The notes under the pieces are model-generated. The model ran no database searches. It saw nothing but the letters and a program-made list of their open reading frames with translations, and was not told the origin of the DNA. The position numbers and the translations under genes are program-made. A stretch of 64,000 nucleotides of DNA from CAWDMC01 sp963803295 (GTDB taxonomy: Bacteria; Acidobacteriota; Terriglobia; UBA7540), in assembly GCA_963803295.1 (NCBI GenBank), contig CAWDMC010000013.1, forward strand, positions 186,001-250,000, read 5' to 3'. Shown piece by piece: positions 7,805 to 14,996 of the stretch (position 1 is its first letter; every line of letters starts with the position of its first letter).

Positions 7805-10586
7805 CGCAAGGGTGCTCCCCTAACCAATTCAGCGCGCCGACCTCCGCCAGCGTTACCAGTTCCTGCTTGCGCAGTTCCGGCACGCGCCTTACCAGATCTT
7901 GCACTGATGTGAACGGCAGGCGTTCGCGTTCTCTGACCATGGCCCGCGCCGCCTCTTCGCGCAGTCCCTTAACGTACCTGAGGCCCACCCGCATCGATAC
8001 TGTAGCGGCGGTGTCCCCACCGCCGTTCTGGGATTCTCCTATAACGGTGCTGTCCTCAGCGCCGAAAAGCGGCGGTGGGGACACCGCCGCTACAGAAGAT
8101 GGCACCTCTCGGTAGGAGCCAACCTCCAGCGTGCACGGCCAATCCGATCGCGTTACGTCAATGGGCTTGACGCGCAGTCCGTGACGTTGGGCATCCTTGA
8201 CCAGCGTGGCCGGATGATAGAAGCCCATGGGCTGGTTGTTCAGCAGCGCCGCCGTGAACGCGGCCGGGTAATGGCACTTCAGATAGGCGCTGGCATAGGC
8301 GATCAGGGCAAAGCTGGCGGCGTGCGACTCGGGAAATCCATAAAGTGCAAACGAGGTGATTGACTTGATGATCTCCTCCTGCGCGTGGCCCGTGATTCCT
8401 TTACGCTCCATGCCGGCGCGTAGCTTGCTCTCGATTCCCTTCATGCGCGCCTCCGACCGCTTGAAGCCCATGGCGCGACGCAGTTCCTCGGCTTCGCCGC
8501 CGGTGAAATCCGCTGCGATCATGGCCATGCGCAGTAACTGCTCTTGAAACAGTGGGACTCCCAAAGTGCGCTTGAGCACCGGCTCGAGCGACGGGTGGGG
8601 ATACTCGACCGGCTCCCGGCCTTGCCGCCGCTTGAGATAGGGATGCACCATATTCCCCACAATCGGCCCGGGACGGATAATCGCTACCTCCACCACGGCA
8701 TCGTAAAAGTGCTCTGGACGCAGGCGCGGCAGGCACGACATCTGGGCCCGGCTTTCCACCTGGAACATCCCCACCGTGTCGGCCTGCTGCAAGGCCTTGT
8801 ATACGGCATCGTCGTCCTGAGGCAGATGGGCAAGATCCACCTCTTCGCCATAGCTCTCGCGCACCAGACTAATCGTGTCTTCGAGCACCGCCATCATGCC
8901 CAATCCGAGCAGATCCACCTTGACGATGCCCATATCGGCGCAGTCTTCTTTATCCCACTGGACGACGACGCGTCCTGGCATGGTGGCGGGTTCGAGCGGC
9001 ACCACCGAATCGAGCTGTCCCTGGCACACCACCATGCCGCCCGAGTGCTGGCCGAGGTGGCGCGGCAGGTCCTGAATGGCCATGCACAATTCCAGAAACT
9101 TGCGGATGCGCGGCTGGGAGAGATCGAATCCCGCATCGAGGAAATGACGCTGCAGCGTATCGGTGGGATCCTTGTATTCCCAGGCGCTCACCAGGCTGGT
9201 GAGGCGGTCAAGCGTCTCACGATCGAAGCCCAGCACCTTGCCCACTTCCCGCGCCGCCGACTTTCCGCGATAGGTGATCACGTTGGCCGTCATCGCGGCG
9301 CCGAGCTTGCCGTAACGCCCATAGACATATTGGATGGCGCGCTCGCGCTGATCGCCCGAAGGCAGATCCATGTCGATGTCGGGCCACTCACCGCGCTCCT
9401 CCGAGAGGAAGCGCTCGAAGAGCAGATCCATGCCTACGGGGTCCACCGCGGTGATGCCGAGCGAATAGCAAACGGCGCTGTTGGCGGCAGATCCCCGTCC
9501 TTGCACCAGAATGTTGTGATCGCGGCAGAAGCACACGATGTCCCACACGATCAGGAAGTAGCCGGCGAGTTTAAGCTTCTCGATCATCGCCAACTCGCGC
9601 TCCACCTGGGCGCGCGCCCGTGCGTTATCGGTGCCATAGCGGCGAATCATGCCTTCCAGTGCCCGCTTGCGCAGGAACGAAATCTCAGTATCGCCTTCGG
9701 GAACCGGATAGCGCGGGAACTCGTAGCCCAGATCGTTAAGAGTGAACTCGAGGCGCGAGGAAAGCTCGGCCGTATTCGCGATGGCTTCAGGCAGGTCGGC
9801 AAAAAGGCGCACCATTTCTTGTGGTGTCTTCACATAACGCTCGGAATTGCGGCTGAGAAGCCGTCCCGCTGTGTCAAGCGTGCGATGGTGGCGAATCGCA
9901 GTGAATACGTCGAGGATTTCGCGTTGGCCGCGCATCGCGTAGCATACGCCGTTGGTGGCCAAAAGCGGCAGCCGCAACTTGCGAGCAATCGCAACCGCCG
10001 CCTGGTTCCGGGCTTCCTCCTGGCGGTCGAAATGGCGCTGCAGCTCGATGTAGACATTCTCGCGGCCGAAAATTTCGGCGAGGCGAGAGACGTTCTGTAA
10101 CGGCGCTCTCTGTAGCGGCGCTCTGTGAGCGCCGGCCGTCGGGCTTGGGGCCGCGGCCACAGGAGCAGGTGGCGGGCTGAAGCCCGGCGCTACATATCCA
10201 TCCACGTAGCTGGCCACGTATCCGGCCAGACAAACGAGTCCCTCAGCGTGCTCGGCCATCTCCTCTGCCGTGACCATACCTTCGCCATTGTTTGCACGTA
10301 ACTTCATGCGTGTGATCAACCGGCAAAGATTCTGATAACCTGCACGCGTCCGCACTAGTAGCGGATAGCGAAAGCCATCCACCGAGGTCACCTCAGCGCC
10401 AATATGGGCGCGGATCTTGGCCTTCTTCGCCGCCAGATGAAATCGCGGCGCGCCGTAAACACCGTCGCGATCGAGCAGTGCCATCGCCGGCATGCCGAGT
10501 TCTTGCGCGACGGCGATCAGTTCCTCGGGCGAAGCGGCGCCTTCGAGAAAACTGAAGGCAGAGCGGGAGTGGAGTTCAACGTACAT
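7554..10586 (-). CDS. dnaE2: error-prone DNA polymerase DnaE2, with repeat insertions
   Basis: C-family translesion polymerase, the catalytic member of the ImuA-ImuB-DnaE2 mutasome. 1010 codons from the ATG at 10586. The PHP domain opens the protein (MYVELHSRSAFSFLEGA); the palm contains QGRGSAANSAVCYSLGI and, at about residue 400, PDIDMDLPSGDQRER with the catalytic aspartates; finger and thumb sequences such as LPRHLGQHSGGMVV follow. Four insertions disturb an otherwise good match to the family as I remember it: a REP-like block at about residues 131-158, a REP pair at about 831-862, a palindrome at about 921-932, and TTCGAA-type repeats from about residue 964. The last shifts the frame, so the product ends in repeat-encoded residues without its OB-fold. 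The polymerase core is intact, so partial activity is possible. Confidence 0.92.
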   Translation of the reverse strand: MYVELHSRSAFSFLEGAASPEELIAVAQELGMPAMALLDRDGVYGAPRFHLAAKKAKIRAHIGAEVTSVDGFRYPLLVRTRAGYQNLCRLITRMKLRANNGEGMVTAEEMAEHAEGLVCLAGYVASYVDGYVAPGFSPPPAPVAAAPSPTAGAHRAPLQRAPLQNVSRLAEIFGRENVYIELQRHFDRQEEARNQAAVAIARKLRLPLLATNGVCYAMRGQREILDVFTAIRHHRTLDTAGRLLSRNSERYVKTPQEMVRLFADLPEAIANTAELSSRLEFTLNDLGYEFPRYPVPEGDTEISFLRKRALEGMIRRYGTDNARARAQVERELAMIEKLKLAGYFLIVWDIVCFCRDHNILVQGRGSAANSAVCYSLGITAVDPVGMDLLFERFLSEERGEWPDIDMDLPSGDQRERAIQYVYGRYGKLGAAMTANVITYRGKSAAREVGKVLGFDRETLDRLTSLVSAWEYKDPTDTLQRHFLDAGFDLSQPRIRKFLELCMAIQDLPRHLGQHSGGMVVCQGQLDSVVPLEPATMPGRVVVQWDKEDCADMGIVKVDLLGLGMMAVLEDTISLVRESYGEEVDLAHLPQDDDAVYKALQQADTVGMFQVESRAQMSCLPRLRPEHFYDAVVEVAIIRPGPIVGNMVHPYLKRRQGREPVEYPHPSLEPVLKRTLGVPLFQEQLLRMAMIAADFTGGEAEELRRAMGFKRSEARMKGIESKLRAGMERKGITGHAQEEIIKSITSFALYGFPESHAASFALIAYASAYLKCHYPAAFTAALLNNQPMGFYHPATLVKDAQRHGLRVKPIDVTRSDWPCTLEVGSYREVPSSVAAVSPPPLFGAEDSTVIGESQNGGGDTAATVSMRVGLRYVKGLREEAARAMVRERERLPFTSVQDLVRRVPELRKQELVTLAEVGALNWLGEHPCGAPANESHRSLRQIHRRDALWQVERATRPAGPLLEEDENRNSKLEIQNWKLENHLSRPGRRVSSFEFRASNFESCAFGAHDPG
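7585..7695. repeat. TTCGAA-type degenerate repeat that breaks dnaE2
   Basis: About 110 bases made of variants of TTCGAAATTCGAA and TTGAATCTCCAATTTCG, with a different segment in the middle (about 7627-7645). Low GC and open in several frames, it encodes the NSKLEI/NWKLEN-type peptides seen in both dnaE2 frames. The same family occurs inside imuA at 12816. Its length moves the dnaE2 reading frame. Confidence 0.75.
7791..7824. repeat. palindromic insertion inside dnaE2
   Basis: A 34-base near-perfect hairpin: GTTAGCGGGAGCACC, a short loop GCAAG, then GGTGCTCCCCTAAC. It lies between LGEHP and HRRDALWQVERA in the DnaE2 frame, where related polymerases pass from one motif to the next almost directly, so about 20 residues are extra. 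In frame. Confidence 0.7.
8001..8094. repeat. REP pair (GTAG heads) inserted in frame in dnaE2
   Basis: 94 bases bounded by a perfect 25-base inverted repeat (8001-8025 and 8070-8094). Each arm starts with the tetranucleotide GTAG followed by a palindrome, the format of REP sequences; a third palindrome (GCTGTCCTCAGCGCC) lies between the arms. It encodes extra residues of the type VAAVSPPP / GGGDTAAT in DnaE2 and keeps the frame. A second member of the family is at 49494. Confidence 0.8.
10112..10193. repeat. REP-like block inserted near the DnaE2 N-terminus
   Basis: Contains GTAG followed by the palindrome CGGCGCTCTGTGAGCGCCG at 10112-10134 and, in inverted orientation, GTAG-CGCCGGGCTTCAGCCCG ending at 10193. 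A partial duplicate of the first arm lies just upstream (10096-10110). It adds Pro/Ala-rich residues (PGFSPPPAPVAAAP) to DnaE2 just before FGRENVYIELQRHFDR, without changing frame. Confidence 0.72.
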
Positions 10587-10625
10587 TTGTCTTAGTGCTT
10601 ACCTACTAAGCGCCCCACGAATACG

Positions 10626-10673
10626 CTCCCTCGCCCCCTTGGGGGAGAGGGTGCCCGAAGGCCGGGTGAGGGG
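10626..10673. repeat. palindrome between imuB and dnaE2
   Basis: CCCTCGCCCCC and GGGGGAGAGGG form a hairpin, followed by GCCCGAAGGCCGGGTGAGG. This is a GC-rich dispersed-repeat type rather than a gene, and it sits in the 144-base gap between imuB and dnaE2. It might weaken transcription into dnaE2, but it lacks a T-run and is not a typical terminator. Confidence 0.55.
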
Positions 10674-11021
10674 GGCTTCAGGTAATCGGCAACAGTTTTT
10701 AAGCAATGAAGAAGGACAACGGAGGAATTCTTAATCATAGATCCCTCGCAGGAACCACTGGCCAGTGGCGATGTCGCGATAAACTCGGTATAGAACCGAG
10801 TCTGGAATCTGAAGTCCAGATGCCGGACTTCGGGCTCGTATTTCTAAATCCCACTCATCCTGTTCCCAGGCGTCGCCCCACCATTCGCCGGAGGTGCGCC
10901 ATGGACCTCCGCATGCCAAGACTTCACCATGGATCTCGCCTGCGTAAACGCGCATGGGAACACCATCACGGACCTCCACCGTTGCTGCTAAGGGCGGCCG
11001 GAAAACACGAAGGGCCATTCT

Positions 11022-11155
11022 AGGATCGGAAATTGATGATTGACGATTTTCGATTGCAGCTTGCTCCTGGCCGGTAGGCTTATGCTCGTCACTCGTTAAT
11101 CGACGATCGTCAATTCCCCAAACCCCGCGCCGATTTCTCGATTTTCGATCGTCGC
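11022..11155. repeat. CGACGATCGTCAATT-type repeat inside imuB
   Basis: Contains variants of TTGACGATTTTCGATTG, AATCGACGATCGTCAATT and TTTCTCGATTTTCGATCGTC, partly inverted, around a unique centre. In the imuB C-terminal frame it adds about 45 residues (SRNRRGVWGIDDRRL, IENRQSSISD) between RMRRF and ALRVFRPP. The GACGATTTTCGAT word also occurs in the imuA repeat at about 12899. Confidence 0.65.
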
Positions 11156-11521
11156 GACGCGCTTCTTGCGCGACGAATCGCCGCATGCGAAAAACCTCCG
11201 GCCGGTGGGTATCCACGATCTCAGGTGAGCCAACTTTTCCTTTGCCAACCACGCCGGCGATCCGGGCAAGGGTGATTTCGAGCTTCTCGGGATCCGGTGC
11301 AAGCGGCAGGAAGAGTCCACCCTGCGCTACGCGGGGCTTAGTCGCCATCGCCTCCATCTTCAATTTCTGGATAGGCGCCCTGGGTGGATCAGCTTGCAGG
11401 TTCAGCAGCCACAACTTCAACAGGGTTTTCTTATTGAGCGTGGGAAGGGGAAGGATCAAAGTGCGGGACTCGGGGTTTGCGGTTGGTCCCTGGCAAAGGC
11501 GCTCAGAAAACTCAGGGTTGT

Positions 11522-11567
11522 CTTGACAACTGACGACTGCTGACTGATAGCTGACAACTGACTCAGG
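11522..11567. repeat. GTCAGT-type repeat that splits imuB
   Basis: Runs of TGACAACTGACGACTGCTGACTGATAG-like words, i.e. degenerate copies of CTGAC/GTCAG. It lies exactly where the N-terminal ImuB frame stops (LRLWLEKS, then TGA) and the C-terminal frame takes over. The same words occur at 3948-3972 between genes. Confidence 0.7.
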
Positions 11568-12507
11568 ACTTCTCAAGCCACAATCTCAATCGCATTTCAT
11601 TTGTAGCCATCGATCTCGTTCGCAATCGTGCACACAACGAATCGAGCATTCGCCCCAGGATAAACATCAGCGGATCGAGCATCTCGATGGGGTCTTCGAA
11701 CTCGATCGCTTCCTCAAAACGCTGGGTGGATTCAGCCGGAACCAGTGTCCGCGCTCCCTGGCCGCGTGCCAATCGCTGCAAGCGGAGGCCTTCCTGTCCC
11801 AATCGCTCTGAGAGGTCCGCTGTTGGCAGGGCTGCCAGATCCTCAAAAGTACGTACGCCCCAGCGGTCAAGGGTGACCAGGATTTCTGCGATAGCCTCGA
11901 GTGAGGCTCTCGCTTTGGCGTTTGTTTTCGCGGCAGATATCACGTCTCTAGGAGGAATGGATTCCAGACAATCAGAAGCTAGAAGATCGACGTGAAGCCT
12001 GGCCAGGCTCTTCGCTTGCGCGCCGTTGGGAATGATAGTGATGCCAGGAAATCCGCGCGCCGCGTGCACCGCCGCTTCGATGTTAGAGGCAACCGCGATC
12101 TGCGCGTTAAGACCGAGAGAATCAGCGCCGCGTGCCAGCCGCCCGGCGATCTTTTGCGGCGATCCGAAAAGTTGGTTCAATCCCTCAAGATCCAGCACCA
12201 GAGTATCAGCCGCTGTTTCCTCAACTCGGGGTGAGAGAGACCAGCCCAAGTCGAGCAGCGCCCGGTGTGCTGACTCTTCCTCAGCCAGCGAGCGCCGCCG
12301 TATTTCGAGTGACGGTACCTGCGCCGCTTCAAGTTTGGTCATGCCTTCCACCACGCCCATCTGCCGAGCCTTCGGGTTCATTGCGATCACGAAACAGGAA
12401 GGCGGTGTGCCCTCCACTATCGCGACTGCAGCCGTACGCAAAGCCGGCTCGTGACGCATTACGGCGCGTAGGGGAAACTCGGGAATGAAAACACAAGCGA
12501 ATAACAT
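11563..12507 (-). CDS. imuB: ImuB N-terminal part (Y-family polymerase-like)
   Basis: 314 residues from the ATG at 12507. ImuB is a catalytically dead Y-family polymerase homologue that links DnaE2 to the sliding clamp. Seen: the opening MLFACVFIPEFPLRAVMR, the fingers/palm stretch with MNPKARQMGVVEGMTKLEAA, DTLVLDLEGLNQLFGSP in the place of the catalytic palm motif but without the acidic pair of active Y polymerases, and a helix-hairpin-helix region DRWGVRTFEDLAALPTADLS. About 20 residues around ISAAKTNAKARAS look extra relative to the family. The frame stops at a repeat, about 210 residues short of a full ImuB. Confidence 0.85.
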   Translation of the reverse strand: MLFACVFIPEFPLRAVMRHEPALRTAAVAIVEGTPPSCFVIAMNPKARQMGVVEGMTKLEAAQVPSLEIRRRSLAEEESAHRALLDLGWSLSPRVEETAADTLVLDLEGLNQLFGSPQKIAGRLARGADSLGLNAQIAVASNIEAAVHAARGFPGITIIPNGAQAKSLARLHVDLLASDCLESIPPRDVISAAKTNAKARASLEAIAEILVTLDRWGVRTFEDLAALPTADLSERLGQEGLRLQRLARGQGARTLVPAESTQRFEEAIEFEDPIEMLDPLMFILGRMLDSLCARLRTRSMATNEMRLRLWLEKS

Positions 12508-12568
12508 GGAAATTTACTGAGCCCTACCTTACAGATGGCGAAAACACCCTACAAGCTGTCACGTTCGC

Positions 12569-12686
12569 TGTCATCCTGACTGAGCGCAGCGAAGGATCTC
12601 GCTATGCCGCTCAGGGTAAATTTAGCGAAGGATCTTGCTCTGCACTTCAAGGCAAGGCGAGATTCTTCGCTGCGCTCAGAATGACA
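12569..12686. mobile_element. MITE-like element, TGTCATYCTGA family
   Basis: 118 bases bounded by imperfect inverted repeats of about 27 bases that begin TGTCATCCTGACTGAGCGCA on the left and, read inward, TGTCATTCTGAGCGCAGCGA on the right. No coding potential. It lies in the gap between imuA and imuB. A second member is at 52573. No transposase for it is visible, so its partner is unknown. Confidence 0.7.
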
Positions 12687-12704
12687 GTGGCACTGGTTGT
12701 CTTA

Positions 12705-13556
12705 TTAGCACCGAAAAATCATTTCAAATGACGTCTGGTGCGACTCGAATTCCCGTGAGCGCACGACCTCTGCTGCAAGTCTGGCGCCCTGCAATAAACA
12801 GGTATGCGGGAGCGTATTAGAAACTCGAAAACTGAAATTCGAAACTCGACATTGTGATACAGGTCGCGGCTGCCGTTCGAATTTGCAGAGATGCAATTGA
12901 CGATTTTCGATCTTCGAGTTGCGAATTTCGAATTTCGAATTTCTAATTTCCTCTTCTGATTCCTGAGCTGCCAAACCGGACCAGTGCATTTCCTCGGCGG
13001 TGACGCGCAGCACCAGCGAGGCGCAGGTCTTTGCATAGGACGCTGGCTCGATCACGGCGAGCACGGTGGGCGTGTTTTCCACCAGGCGCCGGAAGCGGAA
13101 CCAGCAGGCCAGCGGCACGCGGCTCGCGATTCGAGGTGGAACATTGCCAAGATCTATAGCCACCACACCAAATCCACCGCCTCCCAGCAAAAGGTCTGTC
13201 GCCTTCACGGCCTGGGGGAGATTGCTGCAGCGCACCCAAAGCAGGTGATCCAGACGCATACCAGCGAGCTCTGCGGATTGAGGATCGAAGGTATCCTGCG
13301 TATCGACGAGGGCACAGGCCTCCTCGCGGGTGGTGGCTTGGGCAAGCGCGGTCAGCATCAAGCTGGTCCGGCCTGACGATGCCGGTCCCACAATTTCCGT
13401 GAGGGCGCCACGCGGTAATCCCCCGGTGAGCAGGTCAATTTCTTCGACGCCGCTCGGCACGGTTTCCGACGGTCCGCGCTCGCGAAAAGCAAAAGGCGCT
13501 GGGTAACGGCTGGCGAGGACTTGTTCGAGTTGGGCGCGCAAGGCAACGGATTTCAT
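12705..13556 (-). CDS. imuA: ImuA, RecA-like mutasome protein, with in-frame repeat
   Basis: 283 residues from the ATG at 13556 with AAGGT upstream. ImuA-type proteins resemble RecA/SulA and take part in damage-induced mutagenesis with ImuB and DnaE2. Seen: PSGVEEIDLLTGGLPRGALT, a Walker A-like GPASSGRTSL at about residue 58, LVDTQDTFDP, a Walker B-like strand GFGVVAIDLGN, and VLRVTAEEMHW. Between residues 200 and 247 the protein is repeat-encoded (IRNSKFEIRNSKIEN, VSNFSFRVSN) and then returns to family-like sequence, LLQGARLAAEVVRSREFE. The repeat keeps the frame, so a full-length protein with an artificial insert can be made. First gene of the imuA-imuB-dnaE2 operon behind the LexA box. Confidence 0.82.
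   Translation of the reverse strand: MKSVALRAQLEQVLASRYPAPFAFRERGPSETVPSGVEEIDLLTGGLPRGALTEIVGPASSGRTSLMLTALAQATTREEACALVDTQDTFDPQSAELAGMRLDHLLWVRCSNLPQAVKATDLLLGGGGFGVVAIDLGNVPPRIASRVPLACWFRFRRLVENTPTVLAVIEPASYAKTCASLVLRVTAEEMHWSGLAAQESEEEIRNSKFEIRNSKIENRQLHLCKFERQPRPVSQCRVSNFSFRVSNTLPHTCLLQGARLAAEVVRSREFESHQTSFEMIFRC
12816..12957. repeat. TTCGAA-type repeat inside imuA
   Basis: Two blocks of TTCGAAACTCGAAA/TTCGAATTTCGAA words (12816-12850 and 12905-12952) in opposite sense around a less repetitive centre. Same family as 7585-7695 in dnaE2. It is AT-rich compared with its surroundings and adds about 47 residues to ImuA in frame. Confidence 0.75.
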
Positions 13557-13625
13557 AATCTTACCTTCTAGCCTTCTCCTGGCTCGCGCTTGCCTCAGGC
13601 TACGCGAATACTGTATCCGGGATGG

Positions 13626-13639
13626 CGAAAGTATGTTCG
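13626..13639 (-). promoter_or_regulatory. candidate LexA (SOS) box upstream of imuA
   Basis: On the minus strand the 14 bases read CGAACATACTTTCG, one mismatch from the Gram-positive/DinR-type LexA consensus CGAACRNRYGTTYC in the core. It lies about 20 bases past the -10 of the imuA promoter and 70 bases before the start codon, a good place for repression. imuA-imuB-dnaE2 operons are known LexA targets in many bacteria. That the local LexA uses this motif is inference. Confidence 0.62.
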
Positions 13640-13658
13640 CTTTTTATTCGCCTTTCCT

Positions 13659-13687
13659 ATTTTGGATGGTAACACTTCTGGTGTCAA
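13659..13687 (-). promoter_or_regulatory. sigma-70-type promoter of imuA operon
   Basis: On the minus strand TTGACA (13687-13682), a 17-base spacer, then CAAAAT (13664-13659), matching the -10 consensus at 4 of 6 bases. The LexA-like box follows. The remaining part of the 312-base gap (13557-13868) shows nothing else I can name. Confidence 0.65.
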
Positions 13688-13868
13688 GACAGACTTCTTC
13701 TTAGGTCTTCTTAACTTAAGCGTCACTTTAGGGAAGCTGCCCTTGTGGGTTACCAGCTAGAGGACACCAAGATGCAGTCTCGACGAGTCTAGTCGCAAGA
13801 CAAGATTGGACCGAATTCGTAAGTTGTACGAGGGGATCGAAGGCGCCTGTGACTGGCGCCACGGCCTG

Positions 13869-14996
13869 CTAATATGCAGCCTGTTGAACTACACTCTCGT
13901 GGGCTCGTTGGCGCATCCTCTCGACGACCCGAACCGCAGCTTGACCATCCCACAATTCTGGACAGTGCTGAGCCCTTGCGCGGCGGGAGGTTCTCGCCAG
14001 GGCGCTCCGGGCCGCTTCGGTGATTGCTGATCTCTTACTGGCCACCAACCGGTTGGTTCCATCGGTAATCGTTACTGGCCGCTCCGTGTTGGGCCGGGCG
14101 GTTAAACAGGGGATGCCCAGATAAGTGGTTTCCTCCTGCACTCCGCCAGAATCCGTCAGCACCAGTGAGGCGTTGGCCTCGGCGCCCAGGAAATCGAGAT
14201 AGGCCAGCGGCTCGAGCAAGCAAAGGCGGGCGCTCAAGGCTTCGAGGCCGAGCTGGGTAAGGCGCAGGCGCGTTCGCGGATGCACCGGAAACACCACCGA
14301 GATCTCGCGGGCCAGATCATCCAGTGCCATCAAAAGTTCGCGCAAGGTTTCGGGCTGGTCCACGTTCGACGGCCGGTGCAGGGTCACCAGCACGAACTGA
14401 CCGGAGCCGATGCGCGAGCGCAAAGCCGGCCAGCGTTCCTGCGCTTTAGGCAACAGCCTGGTGAGCGAGTCAATCATGACATTGCCGACGAAGCAGATGC
14501 GCTCCGAGGGGATTCCTTCCCGCTGCAGGTTGGCATCACCGTCACGCGACGGAGTAAACAGAACGCTAGCGAGCTGGTCGGTGAGCAGGCGATTGATCTC
14601 CTCCGGCATAGTCAGATCGAACGAGCGTAAGCCGGCCTCAACGTGAGCGATGCCAATTCCCAGCTTGCTTGCCACCAGCGCGCAGGCGAGCGTGGAGTTT
14701 ACGTCTCCCGGCACGAATACCCAATCGGGCCTTTTTTCGAGTAACACCGGCTCGAATCGCGTCATCGCCTCGGCGGTCTGCTGCGCATGCGACCCTGATC
14801 CAACCTCCAAATTCAGGTCAGGCTCGGGCAAGCCCAAGTCCTCGAAAAACACGCGCGACATGTTGTCATCGTAGTGTTGCCCGGTGTGGACCAGGTATTG
14901 CTCGAATTCATCGGGAAAGGCTGCCATGGCGCGAACGATCGGCGCCACCTTCATGAAGTTTGGTCTGGCGCCGACGACGTGTACTATTTTCTGCAT
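13869..14996 (-). CDS. wecB: UDP-N-acetylglucosamine 2-epimerase (non-hydrolysing)
   Basis: 375 residues, the normal length. The enzyme interconverts UDP-GlcNAc and UDP-ManNAc in the cytoplasm, providing ManNAc or ManNAcA for surface polysaccharides. Seen in order: GARPNFMKVAPIVRA with the N-terminal nucleotide-binding loop, HTGQHYDDNMSRVFF, HVEAGLRSFDLTMPEEINR, VLVTLHRPSNVD and the C-terminal TDSGGVQEETTYLGIP that binds the UDP moiety, followed by RPNTERPVT. No further polysaccharide gene is adjacent, so the end product is open. Confidence 0.95.
   Translation of the reverse strand: MQKIVHVVGARPNFMKVAPIVRAMAAFPDEFEQYLVHTGQHYDDNMSRVFFEDLGLPEPDLNLEVGSGSHAQQTAEAMTRFEPVLLEKRPDWVFVPGDVNSTLACALVASKLGIGIAHVEAGLRSFDLTMPEEINRLLTDQLASVLFTPSRDGDANLQREGIPSERICFVGNVMIDSLTRLLPKAQERWPALRSRIGSGQFVLVTLHRPSNVDQPETLRELLMALDDLAREISVVFPVHPRTRLRLTQLGLEALSARLCLLEPLAYLDFLGAEANASLVLTDSGGVQEETTYLGIPCLTARPNTERPVTITDGTNRLVASKRSAITEAARSALARTSRRARAQHCPELWDGQAAVRVVERMRQRAHESVVQQAAY

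Larger units (their letters stand above)
10731..11576 (-). pseudogene. imuB: imuB C-terminal part, out of frame
   Basis: C-terminal half of ImuB, separated from its N-terminal half by a GTCAGT-type repeat. Real homology resumes at about 11470 (RTLILPLPTLNKKTLLKLW), through PRVAQGGLFLPLAPDPEKLE and VGSPEIVDTHRPEVFRMRRF, then, after a second repeat, ALRVFRPPLAATVEV, GGPWRTSGEWW and the end RVYRDIATGQWFLRGIYD. These are standard ImuB C-terminal motifs; the region binds the beta clamp, ImuA and DnaE2. A TTG at 11576 could start it as a separate protein, but its first 30 residues are repeat-coded and no ribosome-binding site is evident. Confidence 0.82.

Noticed and set aside
8544..10100. 518-codon plus-strand frame antisense to dnaE2
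   Set aside because: The composition (very high His/Arg/Glu) is typical of a shadow of a high-GC gene, and the minus strand encodes a clear polymerase.
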